Below, one piece after another: positions 5,723 to 12,475 of a DNA stretch of 21,107 nucleotides. How positions within the stretch are numbered: position 1 is the first letter of the stretch; each line of letters opens with the position of its first letter. A program made the translations under genes and the position numbers. The DNA lies in NCBI GenBank assembly GCA_002839245.1, contig PGXR01000037.1, positions 1 through 21,107 of the forward strand. The letters are read 5' to 3'. The DNA comes from Spirochaetae bacterium HGW-Spirochaetae-7. Its GTDB lineage: Bacteria; Spirochaetota; Spirochaetia; Treponematales; UBA12059. The notes beneath the pieces were generated by a model, which was given only the letters and a program-made list of their open reading frames with translations, searched no databases and was not told where the DNA came from.

Positions 5723-5944
5723 ATGCATCGTGCCTTTGCTGTACTGCTGAAAGCCGTCATACGGTTTTATCGAGCAGCTCTGTCCCCGTTGAAGCCTCGT
5801 TCATGCAGATTCCATCCAACGTGTTCGGCGTACGCGCTCGAGGCGATCGAGCGGTACGGTGCCGCCAAGGGCGGGATATTGACGATGAAGAGGATCCTGC
5901 GCTGCAATCCATTCCATCCGGGAGGTTTCGATCCGGTCCTATGA
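5723..5944 (+). CDS. yidD: Membrane protein insertion efficiency factor YidD
   Basis: 73-residue YidD. An N-terminal amphipathic/hydrophobic helix (LLKAVIRFYRAAL) is followed by the signature SPLKPRSCRFHPTCSAYALEAI with its cysteines, and CNPFHPGGFDPV near the C-terminus. It aids YidC-dependent insertion at the inner membrane. The ATG follows the rnpA stop by 4 bases, and the stop overlaps the yidC start (ATGA). A CTCTGTCCC copy at 5778 encodes A-L-S-P, where Ser-Pro belongs to the family motif, so here the repeat sequence coincides with conserved residues. Confidence 0.95.
   Translation: MHRAFAVLLKAVIRFYRAALSPLKPRSCRFHPTCSAYALEAIERYGAAKGGILTMKRILRCNPFHPGGFDPVL
5778..5786 (+). repeat. CTCTGTCCC motif copy inside yidD
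   Basis: Exact 9-mer in AGCTCTGTCCCC. The frame reads A-L-S-P, overlapping the conserved S-P of the YidD signature. Confidence 0.7.
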
Positions 5945-7791
5945 GCATCAACAACGACGATTCCAATAAGGCGTTTGACGCCAAGACGATGAGTGCCATC
6001 GTACTGATGGTGGTAGTCATCACGGCCGGTATGGCCATCCAGAACTATTTCTGGCCAAAACCGGGTTTGCCCACAGAAGCCCCGCAGTCACAGGCTCCGG
6101 TCGCCACGGCTCAGCCGGCGACGCAGACGAATCCTGCCGCCTTGTCGGCAGGTGCCGCCGTCGTATTGGCGCCTGTCAAGTTGGCGGATGCTCCGGCAAA
6201 CGAAACCACTCATGTCATGTCGACCGACCTTTTCGACGCGACCTTCACGAACCGAGGCGGAGAGCTGGTTTCCTTGAAGCTCAAGCAACATGCGGATGAC
6301 GGCAAGCCAGTGGAACTGCTGCTGGCGAATGGCGGGAAGCTTGACGGATTCTCACTCGCCCTGGGCGGTACGGGCTCTGTCCCCCTGGATGCGCTCATGG
6401 CCGTGTCCCGGCCGGGGCCTGGCATGATCGAGTTCTCCCGGTCTTTTCTGGCCCCCAACCAGGCCGGCGAGCAGGTGCCGTTTACCCTCAGGAAGCGTTT
6501 CGAGCTGAAAGAGGGCGACTACATGTTCCGGCTCTCGGTCACCATCGAGAGTTCGGGCAGCTCTGTCCCCATGATAGGCAACGGTGAATTCTCGTATACC
6601 TTGACCGTCGGACCGCAGATCGGGCCAAGCTACGCGCAGCTACCCAAGAATGCCGACTGGCGGAAGGTCGTCACGTATGACGGCGGGAAGCGGAAAGTCA
6701 TCAAGTCAGGCCTGCAGGTTGTTCCGGCAAGCAAGGCAACGTGGTCTGCGATATCCGGCAAGTACTTCGCGGTCGTCGTCCTGCCAGACACGCCCCAGTA
6801 CACAGCCACCTACACAACCACTACCGCTGACGGAAAGCCACTGACGGCCGCGATGTCGTTCTCCAGGATACCGCTTGCGGCGAGCACCCAGACTGATGTC
6901 TTCTATATATACGCCGGCCCGAAGAGCTCCCGTGAACTCGCGCGGTACGACGATCCCACGGCGAATGCCTGGAAGAGGACCGGTACCGACCTCGAGGGCG
7001 TCCTCGAGGGCGGCAACATGCTCGGCTGGCTCGAGACCGCGCTCAAGTGGAGCCTGAACCTGTTCTATGGGCTCGTGCACAACTACGGCATCGCGATCAT
7101 CCTCGTGACCATCCTGGTGCGTGTCATCATGTTCCCGCTTACCTACAAGGGGAGCCAGTCCACCGCCCGCATGCAGGAACTGCAGCCCAGGATCCAGGAG
7201 CTTCAGGCAAAGCACAAGAGCAATCCGCAGAAGCTCAACCAGGAAATGGCCGACTTCTACAAGAAGGAAGGCTACAATCCGCTTTCGGGCTGCCTGCCGC
7301 TCTTGATCCAGTTCCCGATATTCATAGCGATGTACTCCCTCTTCAACAACCACTTCGACCTGCGCGGAGCCGTGTTCATCCCCGGATGGATCAACGACTT
7401 GTCCCTGCCTGAGTCGGTGTTCAACTTTGAAACCATCAACCTGGTCGTATGGAAAGTCTCGGCAATCCGTATCCTGCCGATGATTTACGTTGTCAGCCAG
7501 CTCCTGTACGGCCGCTTCATGCAACAGCCGACGAGTGGCGGGCAGAATGCCGGCCAGATGAAGTTCATGATGTACGGCATGCCGGTGATGTTCTTCTTCA
7601 TCCTCTACGATGTGCCGTCCGGTCTGCTCGTGTACTGGATTGCTGCCAACATCCTCACGACCCTTCAGCAGGTGGTTATCAACAAGGTTATCCACAAGAA
7701 GCGCCAGGCGGCCCTGGCTGCGGCGCCTCAGGCACCGTCGACGATCGTGCCCATACGGGGCGGGAAGGGCTCCAGGAAGGGCCACAAGTAA
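5941..7791 (+). CDS. yidC: Membrane protein insertase YidC
   Basis: 616-residue insertase of the long Gram-negative type. An N-terminal transmembrane segment (about 17-35) is followed by a Pro/Ala-rich linker, a periplasmic beta-sandwich domain (about 80-350), and the insertase core (about 360-600) with five transmembrane helices. The groove arginine is Arg394 in ILVRVIMFPLT. The cytoplasmic helical hairpin is the MQELQPRIQELQAKHKSN region. NPLSGCLPLLIQFPIFIAMY and the basic C-terminal tail are typical. The ATG at 5941 overlaps the yidD stop; frame-open sequence further upstream belongs to yidD. Two motif copies, at 6375 (G-S-V-P) and 6561 (S-S-V-P), fall in the periplasmic domain. The long periplasmic domain supports a diderm host. 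Confidence 0.97.
   Translation: MSINNDDSNKAFDAKTMSAIVLMVVVITAGMAIQNYFWPKPGLPTEAPQSQAPVATAQPATQTNPAALSAGAAVVLAPVKLADAPANETTHVMSTDLFDATFTNRGGELVSLKLKQHADDGKPVELLLANGGKLDGFSLALGGTGSVPLDALMAVSRPGPGMIEFSRSFLAPNQAGEQVPFTLRKRFELKEGDYMFRLSVTIESSGSSVPMIGNGEFSYTLTVGPQIGPSYAQLPKNADWRKVVTYDGGKRKVIKSGLQVVPASKATWSAISGKYFAVVVLPDTPQYTATYTTTTADGKPLTAAMSFSRIPLAASTQTDVFYIYAGPKSSRELARYDDPTANAWKRTGTDLEGVLEGGNMLGWLETALKWSLNLFYGLVHNYGIAIILVTILVRVIMFPLTYKGSQSTARMQELQPRIQELQAKHKSNPQKLNQEMADFYKKEGYNPLSGCLPLLIQFPIFIAMYSLFNNHFDLRGAVFIPGWINDLSLPESVFNFETINLVVWKVSAIRILPMIYVVSQLLYGRFMQQPTSGGQNAGQMKFMMYGMPVMFFFILYDVPSGLLVYWIAANILTTLQQVVINKVIHKKRQAALAAAPQAPSTIVPIRGGKGSRKGHK
6375..6383 (+). repeat. CTCTGTCCC motif copy inside yidC
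   Basis: Exact 9-mer in GGCTCTGTCCCCC. Reads G-S-V-P in the periplasmic domain. Confidence 0.8.
6561..6569 (+). repeat. CTCTGTCCC motif copy inside yidC
   Basis: Exact 9-mer in CAGCTCTGTCCCC. Reads S-S-V-P in a Gly/Ser-rich loop of the periplasmic domain. Confidence 0.8.
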
Positions 7792-7822
7792 TCGAAAAAC
7801 ACCTCTCTTATAGGAGATTCAT

Positions 7823-8557
7823 ATGGAATACGAGTTCGAAGGCCGTACCGAGGAAGAGGCCATCGAGATCGCCGCCCGGGAACTGGGCATCGCCCGCGAC
7901 GAGTTCGACGTCGAGATCATGGAATCGCAGCGCGGCGGCTTCCTCAAGAAGGGCAAGACAGTCATCAGGGTCCAGGTCCGGAGCTCTGTCCCTGTCAGGC
8001 CTGTCCCCGCGAGGCAATCTGGAGGCACTTCAAGGAACCGTGTAGAACAGGGGCAAGCGGAACGGCCACGCCGCGCCTCCGTCGACCTGATGCCGGACGG
8101 AGAATTCGAGGAGAAGATCCTCGAGTTCGTGAGGATGACTGTCGAGAAGATGGGTTATTCGTGCAAGGCCAGCGTCTTGTTCCGCGAGGAGCTGAAGCTG
8201 GGCGTGCGGATCGACAGCGACAGTGCGGCCATCCTGATAGGCAAGAAGGGCAAGAACCTGGATGCGCTCCAGCTAATCGCCAACGTGTACGCCGGGCGTC
8301 TTGGCCGGGAGGACCTGCGTATCATCCTGGATTCAGAGAACTACCGGATACGGCGCGAGGAGGCCATCGTGAAGATGGCCTACGAAGTGGCAGAGCGGGT
8401 CCGCAGTACGAGGAATTCGGTACTGCTCGAGCCGATGAACCCGTTCGAGCGCCGCATCGTGCATACGACGCTCAACGATATCGTCGATATCGACACCAAG
8501 AGCGAAGGGGACGGCCTGTACAAGCAGGTCCGCGTGACCTTCCGGGGACATAAATAG
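7823..8557 (+). CDS. jag: RNA-binding protein Jag/KhpB
   Basis: 244 residues with the full Jag/KhpB layout: Jag-N domain (about 1-52, ending RGGFLKKGK), a low-complexity linker (about 53-90), a KH domain with its GxxG loop at Gly140-Lys-Lys-Gly143, and a C-terminal R3H domain with Arg210-x3-His214 in NPFERRIVH. It binds RNA and, in other bacteria, affects cell envelope and division regulation; neighbouring yidC is its usual partner. AGGAG lies at an ideal distance before ATG 7823. A motif copy at 7984 plus a partial one at 8001-8008 encode S-S-V-P-V-R-P-V-P in the flexible linker. A strong terminator follows. Confidence 0.95.
   Translation: MEYEFEGRTEEEAIEIAARELGIARDEFDVEIMESQRGGFLKKGKTVIRVQVRSSVPVRPVPARQSGGTSRNRVEQGQAERPRRASVDLMPDGEFEEKILEFVRMTVEKMGYSCKASVLFREELKLGVRIDSDSAAILIGKKGKNLDALQLIANVYAGRLGREDLRIILDSENYRIRREEAIVKMAYEVAERVRSTRNSVLLEPMNPFERRIVHTTLNDIVDIDTKSEGDGLYKQVRVTFRGHK
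7984..7992 (+). repeat. CTCTGTCCC motif copy inside jag linker
   Basis: Exact 9-mer in GAGCTCTGTCCC, with a partial CTGTCCCC at 8001-8008. Together they encode a V-P-rich stretch between the Jag-N and KH domains. Confidence 0.8.
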
Positions 8558-8577
8558 AAAATTCCAGCGTCCGGCCG

Positions 8578-8605
8578 AAACCGCCCCTTACCGGGCGGTT
8601 TTTTT
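8578..8605 (+). terminator. Intrinsic terminator after jag
   Basis: AAACCGCCC (8578-8586) pairs perfectly with GGGCGGTTT (8593-8601) around CTTACC, followed by further T residues to 8605. It ends the rpmH-jag operon. Confidence 0.93.
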
Positions 8606-8619
8606 CTAGATTTTTCAAG

Positions 8620-8649
8620 CTCTGTCCCTCGTCACTCTGTCCCTCGTCA
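8620..8649 (+). repeat. Tandem duplication of the CTCTGTCCC motif
   Basis: Two perfect head-to-tail copies of CTCTGTCCCTCGTCA (8620-8634 and 8635-8649), 15-bp period, between the jag terminator and the next promoter. Confidence 0.9.
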
Positions 8650-8672
8650 CTGTTCAGCTTGATAGTCTTGGC

Positions 8673-8701
8673 TTGATATTGCGTTATTCACGTGGTAGAA
8701 T
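8673..8701 (+). promoter_or_regulatory. Promoter for the polysaccharide operon
   Basis: TTGATA at 8673-8678 and TAGAAT at 8696-8701 with a 17-base spacer. The predicted start near 8708 gives a leader of about 216 bases before the regulator gene. Confidence 0.65.
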
Positions 8702-8762
8702 TGTTCGAAGAATGAACACGGGGTCGGCATAGTACCGAAATTGCGCCCTGACAGAATTTCAT

Positions 8763-8846
8763 GGACGAACGGGAGCGTGTTGCGGCCGCCTCGGGGTGCC
8801 ATGGAACGACAGCTTCTTTACCGGAATTCGTCCATCACGGACGAAT
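8763..8846. promoter_or_regulatory. Candidate operator: ATTCGTCC palindrome plus half-site
   Basis: ATTCGTCC (8826-8833) and GGACGAAT (8839-8846) form a perfect 8-bp inverted repeat with spacer ATCAC. A further GGACGAA half-site lies at 8763-8769. All are downstream of the predicted start and just before a winged-helix regulator gene, so autoregulation is plausible. As RNA the palindrome would be a hairpin. Confidence 0.45.
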
Positions 8847-8923
8847 GGAATTTCCATACCCGCAGTTCCTGCTTGTTCGAAGAACCACCAATCCACCCAC
8901 CAGCCGCAAGACCGAACGGAACC

Positions 8924-9640
8924 ATGGACACCATGACGATGGATACCTCGACGGCGCTGTCCGATGACGCCGAACTATCAATCCTGGAAAACATATACTC
9001 TTCACAGAAGCGCTCGCGTGGGCTCACCCAGCGGGACCTTGCCGAATCGGCGGGTCTGTCCCTTGGGATGACCAACGCCCTGCTCAAGCGCTTTTCTGAC
9101 AAGGGCTGGGTGCTCCTCAAGCGACTGAACGCCCGGAACATCCAGTACGCGCTCACTCCCGACGGCGTCAACGAGATAGCGCATAGGACCTACCGCTATT
9201 TCAGGCGTACCGCCAGGGCAGCGGGTCTGTACCGGGACATGATCGAGGCATTCGTCATGGCCAAAAAGCACGAAGGTGCCACCAGACTCGTGCTGGCTGG
9301 CGTGTCCGATATCGACTTCCTCATCGAATACGCCTGCGAGCGTCACGGGTTGCTTTTCGTCAAGACAGTCGACCCTGCCAAGGCTGAGCGCCTCGGGAGC
9401 GACCCGGGCACGGTCGTCATTCATGCAGAGGGCGAATCGCTCAAGGAGTCAGGGGAGATGAACGCCAAGGCCGGAGGCTTTCCTGACGAGAGCCTGTCCA
9501 GAGTGCTTGTCGGCGTCGGTCCGGCGGCCAGTCATCCTGGTTCCTCGCCAGCGGTGCTGGTGCCGCAGTCCTTGTCTCCGCTGCCGGGCTTGCCGCCGGG
9601 GACAGAGCTTTCGGACACGCGGCAACGAGGCGTCCAATGA
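8924..9640 (+). CDS. Winged-helix (MarR-like) regulator heading the polysaccharide operon
   Basis: 238 residues from ATG 8924; alternative ATGs at 8933 and 8939 are possible, since no ribosome binding site is decisive. An N-terminal winged helix spans about 15-95: the pattern RGLTQRDLAESAGLSLGMTN reads as the HTH and RNIQYALTPDGVNEIA as the wing and following helix. A Rossmann-like stretch follows (RLVLAGVSDIDFLIEY...FVKTVD). The last 60 or so residues are Pro/Gly/Ser-rich with no obvious fold and contain G-T-E-L-S, encoded by a motif copy at 9599 in reverse orientation. The resemblance is to spirochaete MarR-type proteins adjacent to envelope glycan genes. The stop overlaps the manC start, so it is co-translated with the pathway it probably controls. 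The ligand is unknown. Confidence 0.75.
   Translation: MDTMTMDTSTALSDDAELSILENIYSSQKRSRGLTQRDLAESAGLSLGMTNALLKRFSDKGWVLLKRLNARNIQYALTPDGVNEIAHRTYRYFRRTARAAGLYRDMIEAFVMAKKHEGATRLVLAGVSDIDFLIEYACERHGLLFVKTVDPAKAERLGSDPGTVVIHAEGESLKESGEMNAKAGGFPDESLSRVLVGVGPAASHPGSSPAVLVPQSLSPLPGLPPGTELSDTRQRGVQ
9599..9607 (-). repeat. GGGACAGAG motif copy near the end of the regulator gene
   Basis: Exact 9-mer, reverse orientation to the gene, in GGGGACAGAGCTT. Reads G-T-E-L in the unstructured C-terminal tail. Confidence 0.8.
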
Positions 9641-10719
9641 CCACGATAATACTCTGCGGAGGATCGGGGACAAGGCTTTGGCCCTTGTCACGGACCGCTT
9701 TGCCAAAACAGTTTGCGAGCATTGTGCCGGGCGGGTCTCTGTTCGAGGGTGCCGTCAAGCGGAACCTTGAACTGGGGTCGGACTTCATCGTCGCGGCCAA
9801 CGAGGGACAGAGCTCGCTGGCCGCGGCCCAGCTCGAGGAACTGGGCGTAGCCGGTTATGCGTCGATGGTGGAACCGGTCGGCCGCAACACCGCGCCTGCC
9901 ATAGCCCTGGCCTGCATGATGCTGCCGCCCGGCGAAGTTGCCTTGGTCGTGCCCAGCGACCACCTGATAAAGGGCCTGGCCGAGTACCAGGCCGCGGTAC
10001 TACGGGGGACAGAGCTTGCCAGGTCCGGCAGACTGGTCACCTTCGGCATCGCTCCTACCTATGCGGAGACCGGCTACGGATACATCGAGACAGACGGCGA
10101 ACGGGTCGTGTCCTTCAAGGAGAAGCCCGATCTGGCGACCGCGGAAGGCTATGCGGCTTCGGGTCGCCATTTCTGGAACTCCGGCATGTTCTGTTTCATG
10201 GCAGGCACCTTCCTGTCGGAGCTTGAGGCGTGTTCGCCAGCAGTCTATGCGGCTTGCCTGAAGGCCTACGATCGCGCCCAGGTCAAGTCGCCGCTCAGGC
10301 CGGCCAGGGAAGACATGGCGGCCATCCCTTCGATCAGCATCGATTATGCGGTCATGGAGAAGAGCGAGCTCGTTTCATGCGTGCTCTGTCCCCCGGCTCT
10401 TGGCTGGAGCGACCTGGGGAGCTACGACGCGTTATTTGAAGAACTTTCAACCTCTGTCCCCACGGTACCGTCAACCTCTGTCCCCACGGAAGCTTCGAAC
10501 ATCCCAGGCAATGTCACGATAGGGGCCCCGGGGCCGGTGACGATTTGTTCGGGAGGCAACCTGGTGGTTTCGTCTGGCAAGCGCGTGGTGCTGGTCGGCG
10601 TCGATGACCTGGTCATCGTCGACACGCCCGACGCCCTCCTTGTGGCAAGGCGCGGTTCGACCCAGCTGGTGAAGGACGCCGTCGAGGCGCTCAAGGGCAT
10701 CGAGCCCGGATTGCTTTAA
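9637..10719 (+). CDS. manC: Mannose-1-phosphate guanylyltransferase
   Basis: Makes GDP-mannose from GTP and mannose-1-phosphate, 360 residues. The nucleotidyltransferase domain (about 1-265) has the GGSGTRLWPLSR and PKQF signature, EPVGRNTAPAIALA, GYGYIE, FKEKP and WNSGMF. A C-terminal segment (about 290-360, VVSSGKRVVLVGVDDLVIVDTPDALLV) matches the family. There is no fused phosphomannose isomerase domain. Five motif copies lie in the gene, more than in any other. Two are in a 24-bp tandem duplication that places an 8-residue repeat (STSVPTVP, then STSVPTEA) at residues 271-286, the joint between the two domains. ATG 9637 overlaps the previous stop. The product would feed mannose, fucose or related sugars into the glycan. 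Confidence 0.93.
   Translation: MTTIILCGGSGTRLWPLSRTALPKQFASIVPGGSLFEGAVKRNLELGSDFIVAANEGQSSLAAAQLEELGVAGYASMVEPVGRNTAPAIALACMMLPPGEVALVVPSDHLIKGLAEYQAAVLRGTELARSGRLVTFGIAPTYAETGYGYIETDGERVVSFKEKPDLATAEGYAASGRHFWNSGMFCFMAGTFLSELEACSPAVYAACLKAYDRAQVKSPLRPAREDMAAIPSISIDYAVMEKSELVSCVLCPPALGWSDLGSYDALFEELSTSVPTVPSTSVPTEASNIPGNVTIGAPGPVTICSGGNLVVSSGKRVVLVGVDDLVIVDTPDALLVARRGSTQLVKDAVEALKGIEPGLL
9804..9812 (-). repeat. GGGACAGAG motif copy inside manC
   Basis: Exact 9-mer in reverse orientation, reading E-G-Q-S-S in frame. Confidence 0.75.
10006..10014 (-). repeat. GGGACAGAG motif copy inside manC
   Basis: Exact 9-mer in reverse orientation in GGGGGACAGAGCTT, reading R-G-T-E-L-A in frame. Confidence 0.8.
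10384..10392 (+). repeat. CTCTGTCCC motif copy inside manC
   Basis: Exact 9-mer in GCTCTGTCCCCC, reading V-L-C-P-P just before the ALGWSDLGSYDAL segment. Confidence 0.75.
10447..10489 (+). repeat. 24-bp tandem repeat with two motif copies in manC
   Basis: A 19-base unit beginning TCAACCTCTGTCCCC occurs at 10447-10465 and 10471-10489 (period 24, in frame). It encodes S-T-S-V-P-T twice. The CTCTGTCCC cores are at 10452-10460 and 10476-10484. Confidence 0.92.
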
Positions 10720-10968
10720 ATGGGGTATATCGCATCGGAAGCAACAAGAATCCAGGGTCCAAATTAAGTTGATTCAAGGATAGAAAACCATGCATCCATG
10801 GTTGATAGTCGTGGCCTTCCCTTAATAGTAAGGCAAGTTGTTCCGAACCGAATACGCTACGGTTTTCTGGCGTTAAAAAGGTTCCACCCGAAGGCTGGAG
10901 CATAGCTATGGCGCCGAGAGTTGTTCGGGCTGACAAGAAATTGAAATACTGAATAATTGGGGTCCATA
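10720..10968. promoter_or_regulatory. Structured leader before the WbaP-type gene
   Basis: 249 gene-free bases within the polysaccharide locus, the longest gap downstream of the regulator start. Several short inverted repeats are visible: AACCATG/CATGGTT around CATC (10786-10803), GCCTT/AAGGC around 10813-10833, AACCG/CGGTT around 10847-10865, and the palindrome CATAGCTATG near 10901-10910. No T-run follows any of them and no clear promoter is seen. It does not match the c-di-GMP riboswitch consensus as I remember it. It could be an attenuator, a processing site or a protein-binding region. Confidence 0.35.
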
Positions 10969-12429
10969 ATGATCAACACCCAAACACAAATTGATGGATT
11001 CATTGAAAGCTATGGTCGACACCGCCGTGTCGGCGGTGCCGTCAAGGTAAACCTGCTTTTCATCCTCGCCGATCTGCTGGCGATAATGGGAAGCTTTGGG
11101 CTGGGCTTTTTCTTGGTGAACGCCTATGACCTGCAGATCATCGACTTCAAGTCCTTCGTCACATACTGGCCGTACCTTCCTGCGTTCATTTTGGTCTTTT
11201 ATATGGTCCACCTCTACCCGGGCTTGTCGCTGGCCCCAGCGGAGGAGTTGCGCCGCTTTACGCTTGCGTCCACTCTCGGGCACGCGGGTATCATCCTGTC
11301 CCTTTATATTGAAGGCGGGAAGATCGACGCCTACTCGGTTGCTTTCATGCTTTCGCTTTTAGCGAGCGTACCTGGTTTCGCGCTTTGCCGTGGCCTCGCC
11401 AGGGTCGTTTTCAGGAATGTGCCTTGGTGGGGAATCCCGGTCGTTATCTTCGGCGCCGGGAAGACGGGCCGTCTGGTCGTGGATCGGCTTATCAAAGACC
11501 CATGGGTAGGCTACCTGCCGGTCGTCATGCTCGATGACGACCCGGCCCTTGGTACGGAGTATCGCGGAATTCCCATCCTGCAGGGGGTGGATCTCGGGCC
11601 GGAGATCGCCAGGCGCAGCGGAGTCAACTCGGCCATCGTTACGATGCCCGGCGTCGAGCGCGCTCGCCTGTCTGAAATTGTCGACGATTTCGTCAGGTCG
11701 AGCTATAGACACTATGTCCTCATCCCTGATTTTTTCGGGATGACGAACATCTGGATGAGCGTCCGTGATTTCAACGGCATCCTCGGTCTCTATACCGAAC
11801 AACGACTTCTCCTGCCCCTCAACCGTGCCATTAAGCGGGTGCTGGACATCGTACTTGTCATCCTGGGCGGGTTGGTCATCTCTCCTTTCCTCTTGATCCT
11901 CGCGCTTCTCGTGAAGCTTGATTCTCGGGGGCCGGTTTTCTATGGCCATCAGAGACTCGGCCGGAACGGTCAGCCATTCAAGGCCTGGAAATACCGTTCG
12001 ATGGTCAGGAACTCCAGGGAGATCCTTGATGAGTTGCTCAAGCGGGATCCGGTTGCGCGGGCCGAGTGGGAAGACGGATACAAGCTAAAGAACGATCCCC
12101 GGATCACGCGGATGGGGAAACTCCTCAGAAAGACTTCCTTGGACGAACTCCCCCAGATATGGAATGTGCTCCGCGGTGAAATGAGCCTTATAGGGCCGCG
12201 GCCCATCATCAAGGACGAGGTTGCCAAGTACGGGGCTTACTACCGCTACTTTTCGAGCCTCCGGCCGGGCATGTCGGGGCTGTGGCAGGTATCCGGTCGC
12301 TCGGATACCGATTATGACGAGCGGGTTGCCCTGGATGTGTACTACATTCAGAGCTGGTCCATATGGCTCGACCTCCATATCCTGTTCAAGACGGTCAGTG
12401 TCGTTTTCGGCGGCAAAGGTGCGTATTGA
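10969..12429 (+). CDS. Undecaprenyl-phosphate sugar phosphotransferase (WbaP type)
   Basis: Polyprenyl glycosylphosphotransferase of 486 residues, starting glycan assembly by moving a sugar-1-phosphate to undecaprenyl phosphate. Four N-terminal transmembrane segments (about 20-150) precede a Rossmann-like domain with GAGKTGR (near 165). A further membrane helix follows (KRVLDIVLVILGGLVISPF, near 290). The C-terminal catalytic domain has KWD-like KLDSRGPVFY, LRKTSLDELPQIWNVLRGEMSLIGPRP with the catalytic Asp-Glu, and the RPGMSGLWQVSGRSD block. ATG 10969 follows a G-rich stretch; an in-frame TTG at 10957 is less likely. The sugar could be galactose or glucose but is not readable from sequence. 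Confidence 0.93.
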   Translation: MINTQTQIDGFIESYGRHRRVGGAVKVNLLFILADLLAIMGSFGLGFFLVNAYDLQIIDFKSFVTYWPYLPAFILVFYMVHLYPGLSLAPAEELRRFTLASTLGHAGIILSLYIEGGKIDAYSVAFMLSLLASVPGFALCRGLARVVFRNVPWWGIPVVIFGAGKTGRLVVDRLIKDPWVGYLPVVMLDDDPALGTEYRGIPILQGVDLGPEIARRSGVNSAIVTMPGVERARLSEIVDDFVRSSYRHYVLIPDFFGMTNIWMSVRDFNGILGLYTEQRLLLPLNRAIKRVLDIVLVILGGLVISPFLLILALLVKLDSRGPVFYGHQRLGRNGQPFKAWKYRSMVRNSREILDELLKRDPVARAEWEDGYKLKNDPRITRMGKLLRKTSLDELPQIWNVLRGEMSLIGPRPIIKDEVAKYGAYYRYFSSLRPGMSGLWQVSGRSDTDYDERVALDVYYIQSWSIWLDLHILFKTVSVVFGGKGAY

Positions 12430-12475
12430 TTAAGCCAGATCGAGAAAAACATTTTAAATATAAAAGAGGCTTTCG

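Larger units (their letters stand above)
8558..8923. other. Intergenic region, jag to the regulator gene
   Basis: 366 bases without a gene. It holds the jag terminator (8578-8605), a tandem motif duplication (8620-8649), a promoter (8673-8701), and a 216-base leader containing an 8-bp palindrome (8826-8846) with a related half-site (8763-8769). In-frame upstream starts exist in the leader, but their translation looks unlike a conserved protein. Confidence 0.6.

Noticed and set aside
7688..7696. Perfect DnaA box TTATCCACA
   Set aside because: Single copy within yidC coding sequence, where it encodes conserved basic tail residues. There is no cluster of boxes, AT-rich unwinding region or dnaA gene in the window, so no origin is called although rpmH-rnpA-yidC is often near one.
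6706..7785. 359-codon open frame on the minus strand opposite yidC
   Set aside because: Its translation is charged and His/Val/Arg-rich with no recognisable domain. It lies opposite a certain gene in GC-rich sequence, so it is a shadow of yidC codon use.
8741..8923. N-terminal extension of the regulator from an upstream start
   Set aside because: Translation of this stretch is non-conserved in character and covers the palindrome and half-site. The start at 8924, just before the winged-helix domain, is more plausible.
9661..9674. GGGGACAAGGCTT in manC as another motif copy
   Set aside because: It encodes the invariant GGSGTRLW signature and differs from the motif at the core, so the resemblance is explained by the protein.
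10840..10968. c-di-GMP (GEMM) riboswitch in the leader of the WbaP-type gene
   Set aside because: A short CTATGG-type stretch recalled part of GEMM, but the other conserved blocks are missing.
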